64,000 bases of DNA from Rhizobium phaseoli (GTDB lineage Bacteria; Pseudomonadota; Alphaproteobacteria; Rhizobiales; Rhizobiaceae). Both the position numbers and the translations under genes were made by a program. Under the pieces are notes generated by a model. That model did not search any database, had not been told where the DNA came from, and was given only the letters and a program-made list of their open reading frames with translations. The DNA lies in contig NZ_ML133586.1 of the NCBI RefSeq assembly GCF_003985125.1, positions 29,148 through 93,147 of the forward strand. The letters are read 5' to 3'. Below are positions 37,407 to 46,031 of this stretch, piece after piece (the first letter of the stretch is position 1; each line of letters begins with the position of its first letter).

Positions 37407-37766
37407 TCAATCAGCACCGAACATTCACCCCTTTTGCTTATCCAATTTTGACCCCCCTGTGCTGTAGATCAGCGCTTGGCCTGCCCGGCGCTGGCCGGGG
37501 TTGCAGAGGGTAGGCCAAGTGCGGGTGATGATCTTCTTCGACTTTAGCTTTGAGAGCGGTTCTTGAAGCGCCAGGACTCATTGCCGGTCTCGACAATCTC
37601 GCAGTGATGGGTCAGGCGGTCGAGAAGTGCCGTCGTCATCTTGGCATCGCCGAACACCGTCGGCCATTCACCGAACGCCAGGTTCGTGGTGACAATGATC
37701 GACGTGCGCTCGTAGAGCCTGCTGATCAGATGGAATAGGAGTTGGCCGCCGGCCAGGGCGAAAGGC
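37407..37766 (-). mobile_element. Second IS21 remnant with the 3' end of istB
   Basis: Starts with an IS21-type end (CAATCAGCACCGAACATTCACC, then CCAATTTTGACCCCCC) followed by non-coding sequence nearly identical to 7900-7990, and then the last 73 or so codons of istB (GGQLLFHLISRLYERTSIIV to FKNRSQS, 37544-37762). It is truncated at the YLPF codons of istB, where it joins a serine recombinase fragment. Confidence 0.75.
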
Positions 37767-37990
37767 AGGTAGTCGCGCCCATTGCGCGCGAGGCGCGGCG
37801 CGTCGAAGCAAAGAACAGTACCGACTTTGCCGACGGACAATGCAGCCACCAGCTTCTCAGGAGCTGGACGGGCAACCATTCCGCTGGCTGAACGTCTGAG
37901 ATCATCATCGATGACCTCAACGGTGCGGAAGCCGCGATGCCGCCCGAAGTCAACCAGTTCATATATTGCCGGCGACAGCTCGCAGGATTG
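37767..37990 (-). pseudogene. N-terminal fragment of a serine recombinase
   Basis: Minus-strand reading gives YELVDFGRHRGFRTVEVIDD, then DLRRSASGMVARPAPEKLVA and GTVLCFDAPRLARNGRD. This is part of the catalytic domain of resolvase/invertase-type recombinases (LCFDxxRLARNGRD motif). The start and the C-terminal part are missing. The reading frame runs without a stop straight into the istB tail. Confidence 0.65.
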
Positions 37991-37999
37991 TTCTCAACG

Positions 38000-38483
38000 T
38001 GGCCTTTGCTCGACTGCCTTACGTAAACAATGGCTTTCGCTTGTCGCTTTCAATTTGCGATTTCAAACGGCGGAATACCTTAAGTCAGTTGGACTTAACG
38101 GGCAGAATCAGCCCAATTTTCAGCTAAGGATTTCATGGTTTACAATTGCAAATGCGGTTAAGGTCTTGGATCAGCGCCACTTCCCAAGGGAGGTGTTGTT
38201 CGTCGCGATGCATCGTATGCAAGCAAAATTGTGTCCACCGATAAGCCTTAGTCACTCGCAGCCAGTCTTGACCTGCGGAGATGGCGTCCGATTTTCAGCT
38301 GGCGCTTGAATGAAATCCCTAGCTGAAATTCACAACGCCGGATCCCGGGTGCCTGGCAAATCGGCGACGGCGTCGAATTTACGGTTCGTTAACCATTTGA
38401 ATTAACCACGTTCTTTTGGAATAAGGAATTGAACTTGGCCCTTACTTCCGTCGCACCGAGGGCGTTTTTTTGAGGCAATCACC
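38000..38483. other. Intergenic stretch, no gene seen
   Basis: About 480 bases between the recombinase fragment and the tyrosine recombinase, with no plausible coding frame. Relatively AT-rich between 38050 and 38420. Confidence 0.35.
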
Positions 38484-38506
38484 TCCGATAAGTAATGCTT
38501 ATCGGA
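38484..38506. repeat. Perfect 9-bp inverted repeat ahead of the tyrosine recombinase
   Basis: TCCGATAAG and CTTATCGGA are separated by TAATG. Arms of 9 bp around a short core are typical of tyrosine recombinase core sites, and the gene starts only about 60 bases away. It could equally be an operator or a hairpin in the leader RNA. Confidence 0.4.
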
Positions 38507-38567
38507 AGTAATTGCTATCACGCCGCAAATCAGTGAAAACGGGACGAAGGACGGGGCGCCGACGACG

Positions 38568-39758
38568 TTGCGGCTGCCGGATTTTCGCCGTTCAGGAGCT
38601 CCTGTGGACATCATCGCCCCGAAATCAGTGCCCGATGGCATTGCAAAGCGCGCCGAAACCCTCGACACCATTGCCGCGGTACTGCCGATCGACCGGCGCG
38701 ACAAGCTCGCCGAGATCCTTACCGACCAGGACGTTGAGACGCTCAAACACCTGGTCAACGAAGGCATGGGTGACAACACCCTGCGGGCGCTGGCCTCCGA
38801 CCTCGGCTACCTCGAAGCCTGGTGCCTGGCGGCGACCGGCAGCGCCCTGCCCTGGCCGGCGCCGGAAGCGCTGCTGCTGAAATTCGTCGCCAATCATCTG
38901 TGGGACCCGGCGCGGCGCGAAACCGATCCCGAGCACGGCATGCCGGCCGCAGTCGGCCAGGCCTTGAGGGACGGCGGTCTTCTTCGATCGACCGGGCCGC
39001 ACGCGCCGGCGACCGTCGGACGACGGCTCGCCAACTGGTCGACGCTGACCAAATGGCGCGGTCTCGACGGCGCCTTCGCCTCCCCTGCCCTCAAATCAGC
39101 CATTCGTCTGGCGATCCGAGCCGCGCCAAGACAACGTCTTCGCAAGAGCGCCAAGGCGGTGACATCAGATGTTTTGGCCAAACTGCTGGCCACCTGCGGC
39201 GGCAACAATCTGCGCGATCTCCGCGATCGGGCGATCCTGATGGTCGCCTTCGCGTCCGGCGGCCGCCGGCGCAGCGAAGTCGCTGGCCTGCGCAAGGAGC
39301 AGCTGACCATCGAGCCGCCCGTTGCCGGCGAGGACGGCAGCCCCCTGCCCTCGCTGTCCATCCATCTCGGCCGAACCAAGAATTCCGGCGCCGGTCAGGA
39401 CGAGGTCGTCTACCTCACCGGGCGGCCGGTGGAGGCGCTGAATGCGTGGCTGGCGGCCGCGAAGATTAGCAGCGGTAGCGTGTTTCGGGGGATCGATCGC
39501 TGGGGCCATGTTTCGCGCCGGGCGCTCGATCCGAAGGCGGTCAATGATATCGTCAAGCGGCGGGTGAAAATGGCCGGGCTCGAGCCCGGGGAGTTTTCGG
39601 TGCACGGGTTGAGGTCCGGCTATCTGACTGAGGCCGCCAATCGCGGCATTCCCCTGCCCGAAGCCATGGAGCAGTCACGTCATCGTTCGGTTCAGCAGGC
39701 ATCAAGCTATTACAATAGTGCAACCCGTCGAAGCGGCCGGGCCTCTCGGATGCTATAA
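38568..39758 (+). CDS. Tyrosine recombinase/integrase
   Basis: A protein of about 396 residues. The N-terminal part (TLRALASDLGYLEAWC) is a core-binding SAM-like domain. The catalytic domain has arginine I in SGGRRRSEVAGL, HGLRSGYLTEAANRG (H-x-x-R box), HRSVQQASSYYN and the nucleophile tyrosine in that last motif, so it is probably active. The start is uncertain: the annotated TTG at 38568 can be extended upstream in frame (TPQISENGTKDGAPTTL) to about 38508 without a usual start codon. It probably mobilises or resolves an element in this region. A decayed second recombinase follows. Confidence 0.85.
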   Translation: MRLPDFRRSGAPVDIIAPKSVPDGIAKRAETLDTIAAVLPIDRRDKLAEILTDQDVETLKHLVNEGMGDNTLRALASDLGYLEAWCLAATGSALPWPAPEALLLKFVANHLWDPARRETDPEHGMPAAVGQALRDGGLLRSTGPHAPATVGRRLANWSTLTKWRGLDGAFASPALKSAIRLAIRAAPRQRLRKSAKAVTSDVLAKLLATCGGNNLRDLRDRAILMVAFASGGRRRSEVAGLRKEQLTIEPPVAGEDGSPLPSLSIHLGRTKNSGAGQDEVVYLTGRPVEALNAWLAAAKISSGSVFRGIDRWGHVSRRALDPKAVNDIVKRRVKMAGLEPGEFSVHGLRSGYLTEAANRGIPLPEAMEQSRHRSVQQASSYYNSATRRSGRASRML

Positions 39759-39784
39759 TTAGATGCCGCTAAACGTCCACCACC

Positions 39785-40169
39785 GTTCTGGCCGGCATCC
39801 GCAACACCCATGTAGCCCCTCTTCGCCAAAAAGAAGCCGTGCTCCCCGAGCACATGATCGCCATACTCGAAACGCTCGATAGGGGAACTCCGCGCGGCAT
39901 GCGGGATCGGGCGATACTGCTGATCGGCTTTGCCGGCGGCCTGCGCCGCTCCGAGATCGTCGGGCTGGATTGCGGCCGCGACCAGACCGAAGGCGGCTGC
40001 GGCTGGGTCGAGACGCTTGCCAAGGGCCTGCTCGTCACCCTGCTCGGCTGAGGTCGACTTGCGGTATGTCCAAAAACAGCTCGGTCATACCAGCGCGGAA
40101 ATGACCCGCAAGTATCACCTGCGCCGTGACCGTTTCCGGATCAAACTCACCAAGGCATCGGGCCTTTAA
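39785..40169 (+). pseudogene. Degenerate second tyrosine recombinase
   Basis: The plus strand reads TVLAGIRNTHVAPLRQKEAV, then GMRDRAILLIGFAGGLRRSE (arginine I motif), and after an internal deletion and frameshift VDLRYVQKQLGHTSAEMTRK with a stop at 40169. The H-x-x-R box is missing, so the enzyme is inactive. Confidence 0.75.
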
Positions 40170-40242
40170 TGGCAACAATCAGAGCTGTGCCAAGGGGCAG
40201 CGGCCGCTGATCTGCCTTTTGGCGATCGCAGCAAGTTGACCC

Positions 40243-40601
40243 CTACCCAACTGCGACGTCGTTGCCTTTCGGCAGCGTATCTTCAAACCGTTCGTGCTGC
40301 GGGCCTTCCAAGATGACCGCCTCGATATTGTCGCAAGACATGACTTGAAGACGCAAAGGGATGTTGTTGCCGGCCCGATCTGGTTCATGAGCCAGCCGAC
40401 ACAGTGGGCTTCCTCCCCTGGCGCATGCTCATGGCAAGCCATCACCTGGCCGGTGCCTTTCAGCGATTCCGGCTCGGCGATGGTGCGGACAAGAGCCTGA
40501 TGCAGTTCTTGACTATAGCCATTCGGAATATCATGAGGGTTCGTGGACACCTTCCAAGGGCACTTGGCACACTGCTTAACTCGCCTCAGTTTCCAGCTCA
40601 T
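40243..40601 (-). pseudogene. DUF6283-like protein with a frameshift
   Basis: From 40601 the minus strand reads MSWKLRRVKQCAKCPWKVST, GTGQVMACHEHAPGEEAHCV and GWLMNQIGP. At about 40378 the frame shifts by one missing base and continues as GNNIPLRLQVMSCDNIEAVI and FEDTLPKGNDVAVG, with a stop at 40243. The CxxCPW motif and the HC pair resemble a small zinc- or iron-sulfur-binding protein of the DUF6283 group. Without the frameshift it would be about 120 residues. Confidence 0.55.
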
Positions 40602-41161
40602 CCGAAATTCCTATCGTTATCGTTAGCCGGTTTTTACAACCGTGAGCGCGTTCTTCCAACACCCTTCCACCAACTCGAATGATTTCGAACATCGCTCTCC
40701 CCTCCCCTGCTCCGTGTGAAGCCATTAGGTCAAAGTTCGGCGCCAGTTTTTCAGCTTAGCGCTTCAACTGAAAACGGGAAGTAAAAGCCACCTCGGCAGC
40801 GATTGATTTCAGCGCGCAAATCAGTGGTCGGCCGTCCTGGATGACCGGACTCCCCGAGACAGAATTCGGCCGCCCCAGTTGGCCCGCATGATCCCGACCC
40901 CTTCTTGCCGCATGATGCGCCGGCGTCCTCCTGCGGCCCCCTGCTCTCGCGACATCTCCAAAACCGTTGTTTTCCGGCCTTTCCGCCACAGGAGCCCGCT
41001 GGCGCGGGTTTGTCAGTGCGGACGCTCCGTTGCTTATCTCGGGTGGCGATTTGAGTCTGGTGGGCCGCTATTTGACACTTAAAACACGCTTGCAACTGTT
41101 CGATTTCTAACGCATGCCTTATCTGTACAAACTACTTCGAGACAGGGCCGTTACAAGCGCG
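40602..41161. other. Intergenic stretch, no gene seen
   Basis: About 560 bases with only short overlapping frames that show no motifs. It lies between the DUF6283 remnant and the serine recombinase. Confidence 0.35.
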
Positions 41162-42079
41162 ATGGCAAAGCCACAAACATTTGACAACCAACAATCTCCC
41201 AAGCGGCTGATCGGTTATGCCCGGGTGTCGACGGATGAACAGGTCCACGATGCCCAGTTGGACGAGCTGCGTGCAGCCGGCTGCGATCGGATCCATCAGG
41301 AGCATGGTTCCGGAGCATCGCGGGCTCGACCGGTGCTGACGCGATTACTCGCTGAACTTAGCGCCGGCGACGTCCTCATTGTCGTGCGCCTCGATCGACT
41401 GGCCCGATCCGTCAGTCATCTCTTGTCGGTGATCGAGGACCTCGAGGCCCGCGGCGTGCATTTCCGGTCGATCCGCGATCCAATCGATACGTCGACCCCG
41501 CAGGGCATGTTTTCCCTTCAGGTCCTCGGCGCCGTCGCGCAGCTCGAGCGGGCGCTAATCGCTGAGCGTACCAAAGCCGGCATTAAGGCGGCGAAGGCAC
41601 GCGGCAAGCTTCCTGGAAATCCCGGTCTGCGAGAACGACGGCCGGAGGCGATCAAGGCAATCTCGCAGGCACGGGAGAAGCTCTATCTCGATGAACTCAT
41701 TGCATCGGCGCAGACGTGGCTGCCGATGGTGCGTCAACTCCGGCCGCAGCACAGTTGGGACAATGTCGTGCGGGTTCTCAATCGCCGTGGCCACGACTGG
41801 ACCGTCGAACGCCTTCGTCGCGCTGTTCATCGCATGGTACGCGAAAAGCTCGCGGAGAAGGAACTCCTTGCTCGATCCCCTCGCCGGGCTCCCGAAGACT
41901 ATCTGATGAAGCTGGTGGCGGCAATTGCCATTGCCGATCCCAACCTGTCGCTGCGCGACATTGCCGCGCAACTGGACCAGATGGGAGAACGGCCTGTGCG
42001 CAGCGGCAAGAACTGGCAACCGTCCTCGGTGCGGGTCCTGCTGGACGAAGCCCACCGATTTGGCCTCATTCGCCGTTGA
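41162..42079 (+). CDS. Serine recombinase (resolvase/invertase family)
   Basis: About 305 residues from the ATG at 41162 (MAKPQTFDN); an in-frame ATG at 41114 is possible. The resolvase domain is complete: GYARVSTDEQ with the nucleophile serine, VVRLDRLARSVSHL, and AQLERALIAERTKAGIKAAK (helix E). The C-terminal 130 residues hold a helix-turn-helix (NLSLRDIAAQLDQMG). It is longer than Tn3 resolvases (about 185 residues) because of an inserted helical region (about 175-240). It is probably active and may belong to a now fragmented transposon. Confidence 0.85.
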   Translation: MAKPQTFDNQQSPKRLIGYARVSTDEQVHDAQLDELRAAGCDRIHQEHGSGASRARPVLTRLLAELSAGDVLIVVRLDRLARSVSHLLSVIEDLEARGVHFRSIRDPIDTSTPQGMFSLQVLGAVAQLERALIAERTKAGIKAAKARGKLPGNPGLRERRPEAIKAISQAREKLYLDELIASAQTWLPMVRQLRPQHSWDNVVRVLNRRGHDWTVERLRRAVHRMVREKLAEKELLARSPRRAPEDYLMKLVAAIAIADPNLSLRDIAAQLDQMGERPVRSGKNWQPSSVRVLLDEAHRFGLIRR

Positions 42080-42984
42080 GGGCATGGTTCATCCGACGCC
42101 CGATGGCAGAGAGTCTTTTCTTGTCGCTATTCGACTGCATAGCCGTCAGGTCCGGCCTTTGGGGATCTGTAGCGCCAGGACCGCTAGTCGCTATCGCTCC
42201 GCGGTTTCAGCTCAGCGCCTACATCCTCGCCGCGGAGCCGGCTTCCTCCGCCTGCTCGCCCCCTCCCCCGGAACGTGCTGAAGGCTTCAGCCGCGGTGAT
42301 TATGATCCGCAGAGGCGCGCGGGCCATGACCCTCGGCGGCGCGGGTAAAAGCAGAGGACAGCCGCTCCCCTCGCTACCAAAAAGCCGTCTCGGCTGCACG
42401 ACGAATTCGGGCGCGAGCCGGAACTCAGTCAGACAGTATTTGTTTCTTTTACAATCCGTCCGCGTTTCGGCGTTCTTTCAAGGATGCTCGACAATTTGAT
42501 TGAGCCATTTGTCCGCGCCGCCAGCTATATTTCCTACAAGAATGATTACGGCCGAAGATCTGCAAACATTCGTTTTACGACCAGCAAATTTCGACTGTCC
42601 TCGAAGCCTGGGAGGTCTTCGTCCTGAAGCATCCTGCGGAGACCGCCGTTAAGATTACAAAGCAATGTCTCCTTTCAGTCGTGACAAACACCGCGATTGT
42701 TCGTTCGAACACGAAGCCGCTCAATCGGCTCCGTGCATCAACTGACCTTACTACACCAGCCGCATAGAAGGGCTGTCGGCCATTCTACCCGGGCAACCAT
42801 GACCAATGCCCTTAGAACGTCATGTACGATCAAAAATGACCGCCAAGACCCCGCGACCCATGGCGGCGACAGGACGGTACCTATCTCTACACAACCGATC
42901 TTGTGAGAGGTGGCGCGAGGAGCGGGTCATGCGCCGTCCATAGTAGCGCCCGAAAATGTCGTTTCTTTTCAGAGTGTTGTAGCT
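42080..42984. other. Intergenic stretch, no gene seen
   Basis: About 900 bases of apparently non-coding sequence between the serine recombinase and the first palindrome. Six-frame reading gives only short frames with arginine-rich, motif-free products. Confidence 0.35.
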
Positions 42985-43000
42985 GTGGTCAGCTGACCAC
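42985..43000. repeat. 16-bp perfect palindrome, copy 1 (parS candidate)
   Basis: GTGGTCAGCTGACCAC. The same 16 bases recur at 45976-45991, downstream of repC. Both copies share some left-flank sequence (a TTC..AGAG..GTT.GCT pattern). repABC plasmids have 16-bp palindromic parS sites with C at position 6 and G at 11, as here. This copy is about 3 kb from repC. Confidence 0.4.
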
Positions 43001-43125
43001 CGGAAAAGCAGCTGTTGGCAGTGCGTCCCACCCCAAAAGACTTGCTGGCCCACGACAGCAGAGTCTGGCGAAAAACCTCGATCAGTGGACCCGCTGACCT
43101 AGCACTCAATCCTCTCCGGCAGCGA

Positions 43126-44094
43126 CTAGATGTGGAGCCTCAACAGGTTGTCCTGGGTAAGAGCGAGCCTAGTGATTGGTGGTTTTGAGTTTAGACTTCC
43201 GTGAGGCCTGTGCCAATTGTAGCGATGAAGCCATCGTGGCAGTTCGGCGGCGCGCATGTCCGAGTTGGGATAGGCGACGGCGTAGGCCCACTCTCTGAGG
43301 GCGGTCTGGATGAAGCGTTCGGCCTTTCCGTTGGTTTTAGGCGTATATGGTCTGGTGCGGACGTGCTTGAGGCCGTTGTCGCGACAAGCTTGGCCGAATG
43401 GCTTTGATGTGTAGCAGGGACCATTGTCGGTCATGACGCGCTCGACCGCGATCCCGAGGCTGGCATAATAGGCCAATGCCGCCTTCAAGAAGGCCACGGC
43501 GCTTTCTTTCGTCTCGTCCGGCAATATCTGTGAGAAAGCGATGCGAGAGGCATCGTCGATGGCCACATGAACGCATTCCCAACCGGCGCCCCAACTCTTG
43601 CCTCTGCGCGAACTCTGGCGAGTGCGATCGCCGGTGATGCGGTGGCCGACCTCATGAAACCGGCCGAGCTTCTTGATGTCGATATGAATCATCTCGCCGG
43701 GAGCCTGGCGTTCATAACGACGCACAGGCTCGGCCGGCTCGATATCCTTGAGGCGGGAGAGGCCTGCGCGCTTGAGAACCCGGCTCACCGTCGCTGCAGA
43801 TACACCGGTTTCGATCGCGATGTGCAGACCAGTCAGGCGCTGGCGGCGAAGCGTGATGATGCGCTCCGCCAGCGCCTGACTGGTCTGCCGGGGCATGGCA
43901 TGAGGTCGGGAGGAACGATCGAGCATCGCCTCTCGACCACCGGCCTTGAAACGCTCGACCCAACGGGCGACGATCTTGGCCGCGACGCCATAGGCCTGTG
44001 CTGCCTGAGCCTGGGTCAGATGCCCTTCGATAACAGCAAGCGCCATTTGTTCCCGGCGCAACGGCGTCAGTCGGGCATTCTTATGAATGTTCAT
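43126..44094 (-). CDS. IS481-family transposase
   Basis: A transposase of 322 residues from the ATG at 44094 (MNIHKNARLTPLRREQMALA). An N-terminal helix-turn-helix (TQAQAAQAYGVAAKIVARWV) is followed by a second DNA-binding part (RLTGLHIAIETGVSAATVSR). The DDE core is complete: D in CVHVAIDDASR, D in VMTDNGPCY and E in NGKAERFIQ. The stop codon (43126-43128) lies outside the element, in the duplicated target site. Everything needed for activity is present. Confidence 0.9.
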   Translation of the reverse strand: MNIHKNARLTPLRREQMALAVIEGHLTQAQAAQAYGVAAKIVARWVERFKAGGREAMLDRSSRPHAMPRQTSQALAERIITLRRQRLTGLHIAIETGVSAATVSRVLKRAGLSRLKDIEPAEPVRRYERQAPGEMIHIDIKKLGRFHEVGHRITGDRTRQSSRRGKSWGAGWECVHVAIDDASRIAFSQILPDETKESAVAFLKAALAYYASLGIAVERVMTDNGPCYTSKPFGQACRDNGLKHVRTRPYTPKTNGKAERFIQTALREWAYAVAYPNSDMRAAELPRWLHRYNWHRPHGSLNSKPPITRLALTQDNLLRLHI

Positions 44095-44177
44095 TCGCGG
44101 CGATCCTTCCGACTCGAGGTGTGATAGCTCCAGTCTCCTAAATCCGCTTTGAATGGACAACCTCCCGAAAGCTCACA
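43131..44177 (-). mobile_element. Complete IS481-family insertion sequence
   Basis: Ends are 23-bp imperfect inverted repeats: TGTGGAGCCTCAACAGGTTG... at 43131 and TGTGAGCTTTCGGGAGGTTG... reading inward from 44177, sharing TGTG and AGGTTGTCC. A 6-bp target duplication ACTAGA flanks it (43125-43130 and 44178-44183). It landed in an older IS3-type transposase gene. The intact ends and duplication point to a recent insertion. Confidence 0.9.
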
Positions 44178-44845
44178 ACTAGAGCCTGCGCGCTCCGAGT
44201 ACGCCAAGTGGCGGAAACGCGAAGCTTTCATCTCGCGCAGCGTTGGAGCCGGTTGCGGCAATGGTATCTGCATCACGTGCCCGGGTCTGGTCCGAGCGAT
44301 GAGTGCGGCCGGAAGTGGTTGTAATCGTCGGCCCAGCAATGGCGCTTCGGGCATAATCGCAGCCGAGGAACAGGCTTTGGTTGACCATCTCGTCCCGCAT
44401 CCGGCCGTTGAAGCTCTCGACATTAGCGTTTTGCATCGGCTTCCCGGCGTGATGCCGTGCGACTCGACACTATGATCCTTCGACCTGGCAAGGATGGCAT
44501 TCGAGGTGAATTCCGTGCCGTTGTCGGAGACGATCATCCCCGGTTTGCCGCGCCGTTCGATGAGGACCGACAGTTCGCGAGCGACGCGACGACGCAAGAT
44601 CGAGGTGCACGGGATCGCCGCCAGGCATTCGCGGGTCACGTCTTCGACGAAGTTGAGCACGCGAAACCGCCTTCCGCAAGCGAACTGGTCGTGAACGAGA
44701 TTCAGCGAGCTTCGGGCATTGGCCTTCGCTTCGACCAGGATCGGGCCACGCGTGCCGACAGTGCCGCCCCGGCTTTTCTGCTTGCGAACGGAAAGTCCTT
44801 CTTCGCGATAGAGCCCGTAGATGCGGTCGACCCCAACGGCGCTCC
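44178..44845 (-). pseudogene. IS3-family orfB remnant interrupted by IS481
   Basis: Across three frames the minus strand gives IYGLYREEGLSVRKQKSRGG, NLVHDQFACGRRFRVLNFVE, VTRECLAAIP, RGKPGMIVSDNGTEFTSNAI (second catalytic D) and QNANVESFNGRMRDEMVNQS (catalytic E). The first part of the gene is missing, several frameshifts are present, and the 3' end is cut by IS481. It is a different IS3 group from the element at 15923. Confidence 0.75.
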
Positions 44846-44860
44846 CCCCCCGCCGAAGCC

Positions 44861-44890
44861 GCCGGTCGCCGGTCGCCGGTCGCCGGTCGC
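44861..44890. repeat. Short tandem repeat, about four copies of GCCGGTC
   Basis: Just over four exact head-to-tail copies of a 7-base unit, located at the junction between the IS3-type and IS4-type remnants. Confidence 0.8.
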
Positions 44891-44917
44891 GAGGTCGCGC
44901 AATAGGGCGACTTCTTT

Positions 44918-45946
44918 ATGATGTGGGCGCGCCTGCCCGACCAACGCTTCGATCTTTTGTCGCGCGTCATGCATGACCATGCACTCATCGGCGGCTCTAA
45001 ACTGCGTGATGTCGTAGAGACAGTTCGGTTCTGCGACACCCAAACGATCGAGCTGCGCGAGCGCGCCGACCGTCCGGCGCGGCAGGCAACGTTGTGCCTC
45101 CGCTTCGGCCAGGCGACGATCAGGCGACCGCAAAACCTGCGCGAAGAAGGGCTGCCCGACGGGGTTAGGCTCAGTTGGGTCGAGGTCGTCGAACCGGACG
45201 CACCCGACGGTGTCGAGCCCTTGCATTGGCTGCTCTTGACCACCCATGCGCTCTCCAGTGCGACTGACGCCTGGCAGATCGTCGCTTGGTACAAGCAGCG
45301 CTGGATGATCGAGCAGTTCTTCCGGGTGATGAAGACGCAGGGCTTCAAGATCGAAGACAGCCAATTGCAGTTAGCGCCGCGGCTGGAAAAGCTCGTCGCC
45401 ATCGCCGCCAAGGCCGCGGCAATCGTCCTCCAACTCGTGCAGGACCGCAGTGGCGGCGATCCTCACCCGGCAAGCCTGGCAGTCAGTCCCCACGAGATCA
45501 ACACGCTCGCCGCCCTCGAAAGCCGCTTCAAGGGCAAGACCAAGCTGCAATCCAATCCCCATCCCAAAGCTTCGCTCGCCTGGGCCGCTTGGATCATCGC
45601 CAAACTCGGCGGCTGGAACGGCTATGCCTCCTCCAAGCCGCCTGGACCCATCACCTTCTTCAACGGACTCAAATACTGTGCCGATGGCTGGGCCTTGCGA
45701 GATAGCGCCATCGCCCACTCGCGATTAGCCGGCACAGCCGGCCGCCTTGCGATTTGCCGCGCCGGTGCCAATGAATTGATGAAAGGCGGCTGCCATTTCG
45801 TACGAAGACTTCGCTCCTGGTCTTGTTCGTGCGCGACCTTGGGCGCGTTCGTATTGAGATCACGGTCTACTGTTCCCCTAAGAGGCGTCATTTGGCTCGG
45901 GAGCCAGACGGTAACCGGCACAATGCCTGCGACAAGCCGCCTTTGA
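44918..45946 (+). pseudogene. IS4-family transposase, 5'-truncated
   Basis: The open frame gives the C-terminal two thirds of an IS4-type (Tn5-like) transposase: QRFDLLSRVMHDHALIGG, RQATLCLRFGQATIRRP, then LHWLLLTTHAL, and the signature WYKQRWMIEQFFRVMKTQGF with the YREK-type catalytic glutamate. Near 45710 (WALRDSAIAHSR) homology stops and the frame reads on into unrelated sequence. The first part with the other catalytic acids is missing. Confidence 0.75.
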
Positions 45947-45975
45947 AAGTTGGTGTTTTCCAAGAGGTTAGCTTG

Positions 45976-45991
45976 GTGGTCAGCTGACCAC
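45976..45991. repeat. 16-bp perfect palindrome, copy 2 (parS candidate)
   Basis: GTGGTCAGCTGACCAC, 41 bases beyond the repC stop. That is the position where the partition site parS of some repABC plasmids lies. It is identical to the palindrome at 42985. Confidence 0.5.
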
Positions 45992-46031
45992 AACCGAAAT
46001 CCTCAACGGCAGGAATAACGATCAGCCGCAC

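Noticed and set aside
40751..41095. Minus-strand frame before the serine recombinase
   Set aside because: Low-complexity C/G/K-rich product without family resemblance; several alternative frames are equally open.
42080..43120. Possible hidden gene between the serine recombinase and IS481
   Set aside because: All frames are short with no motif. Only the palindrome stands out.
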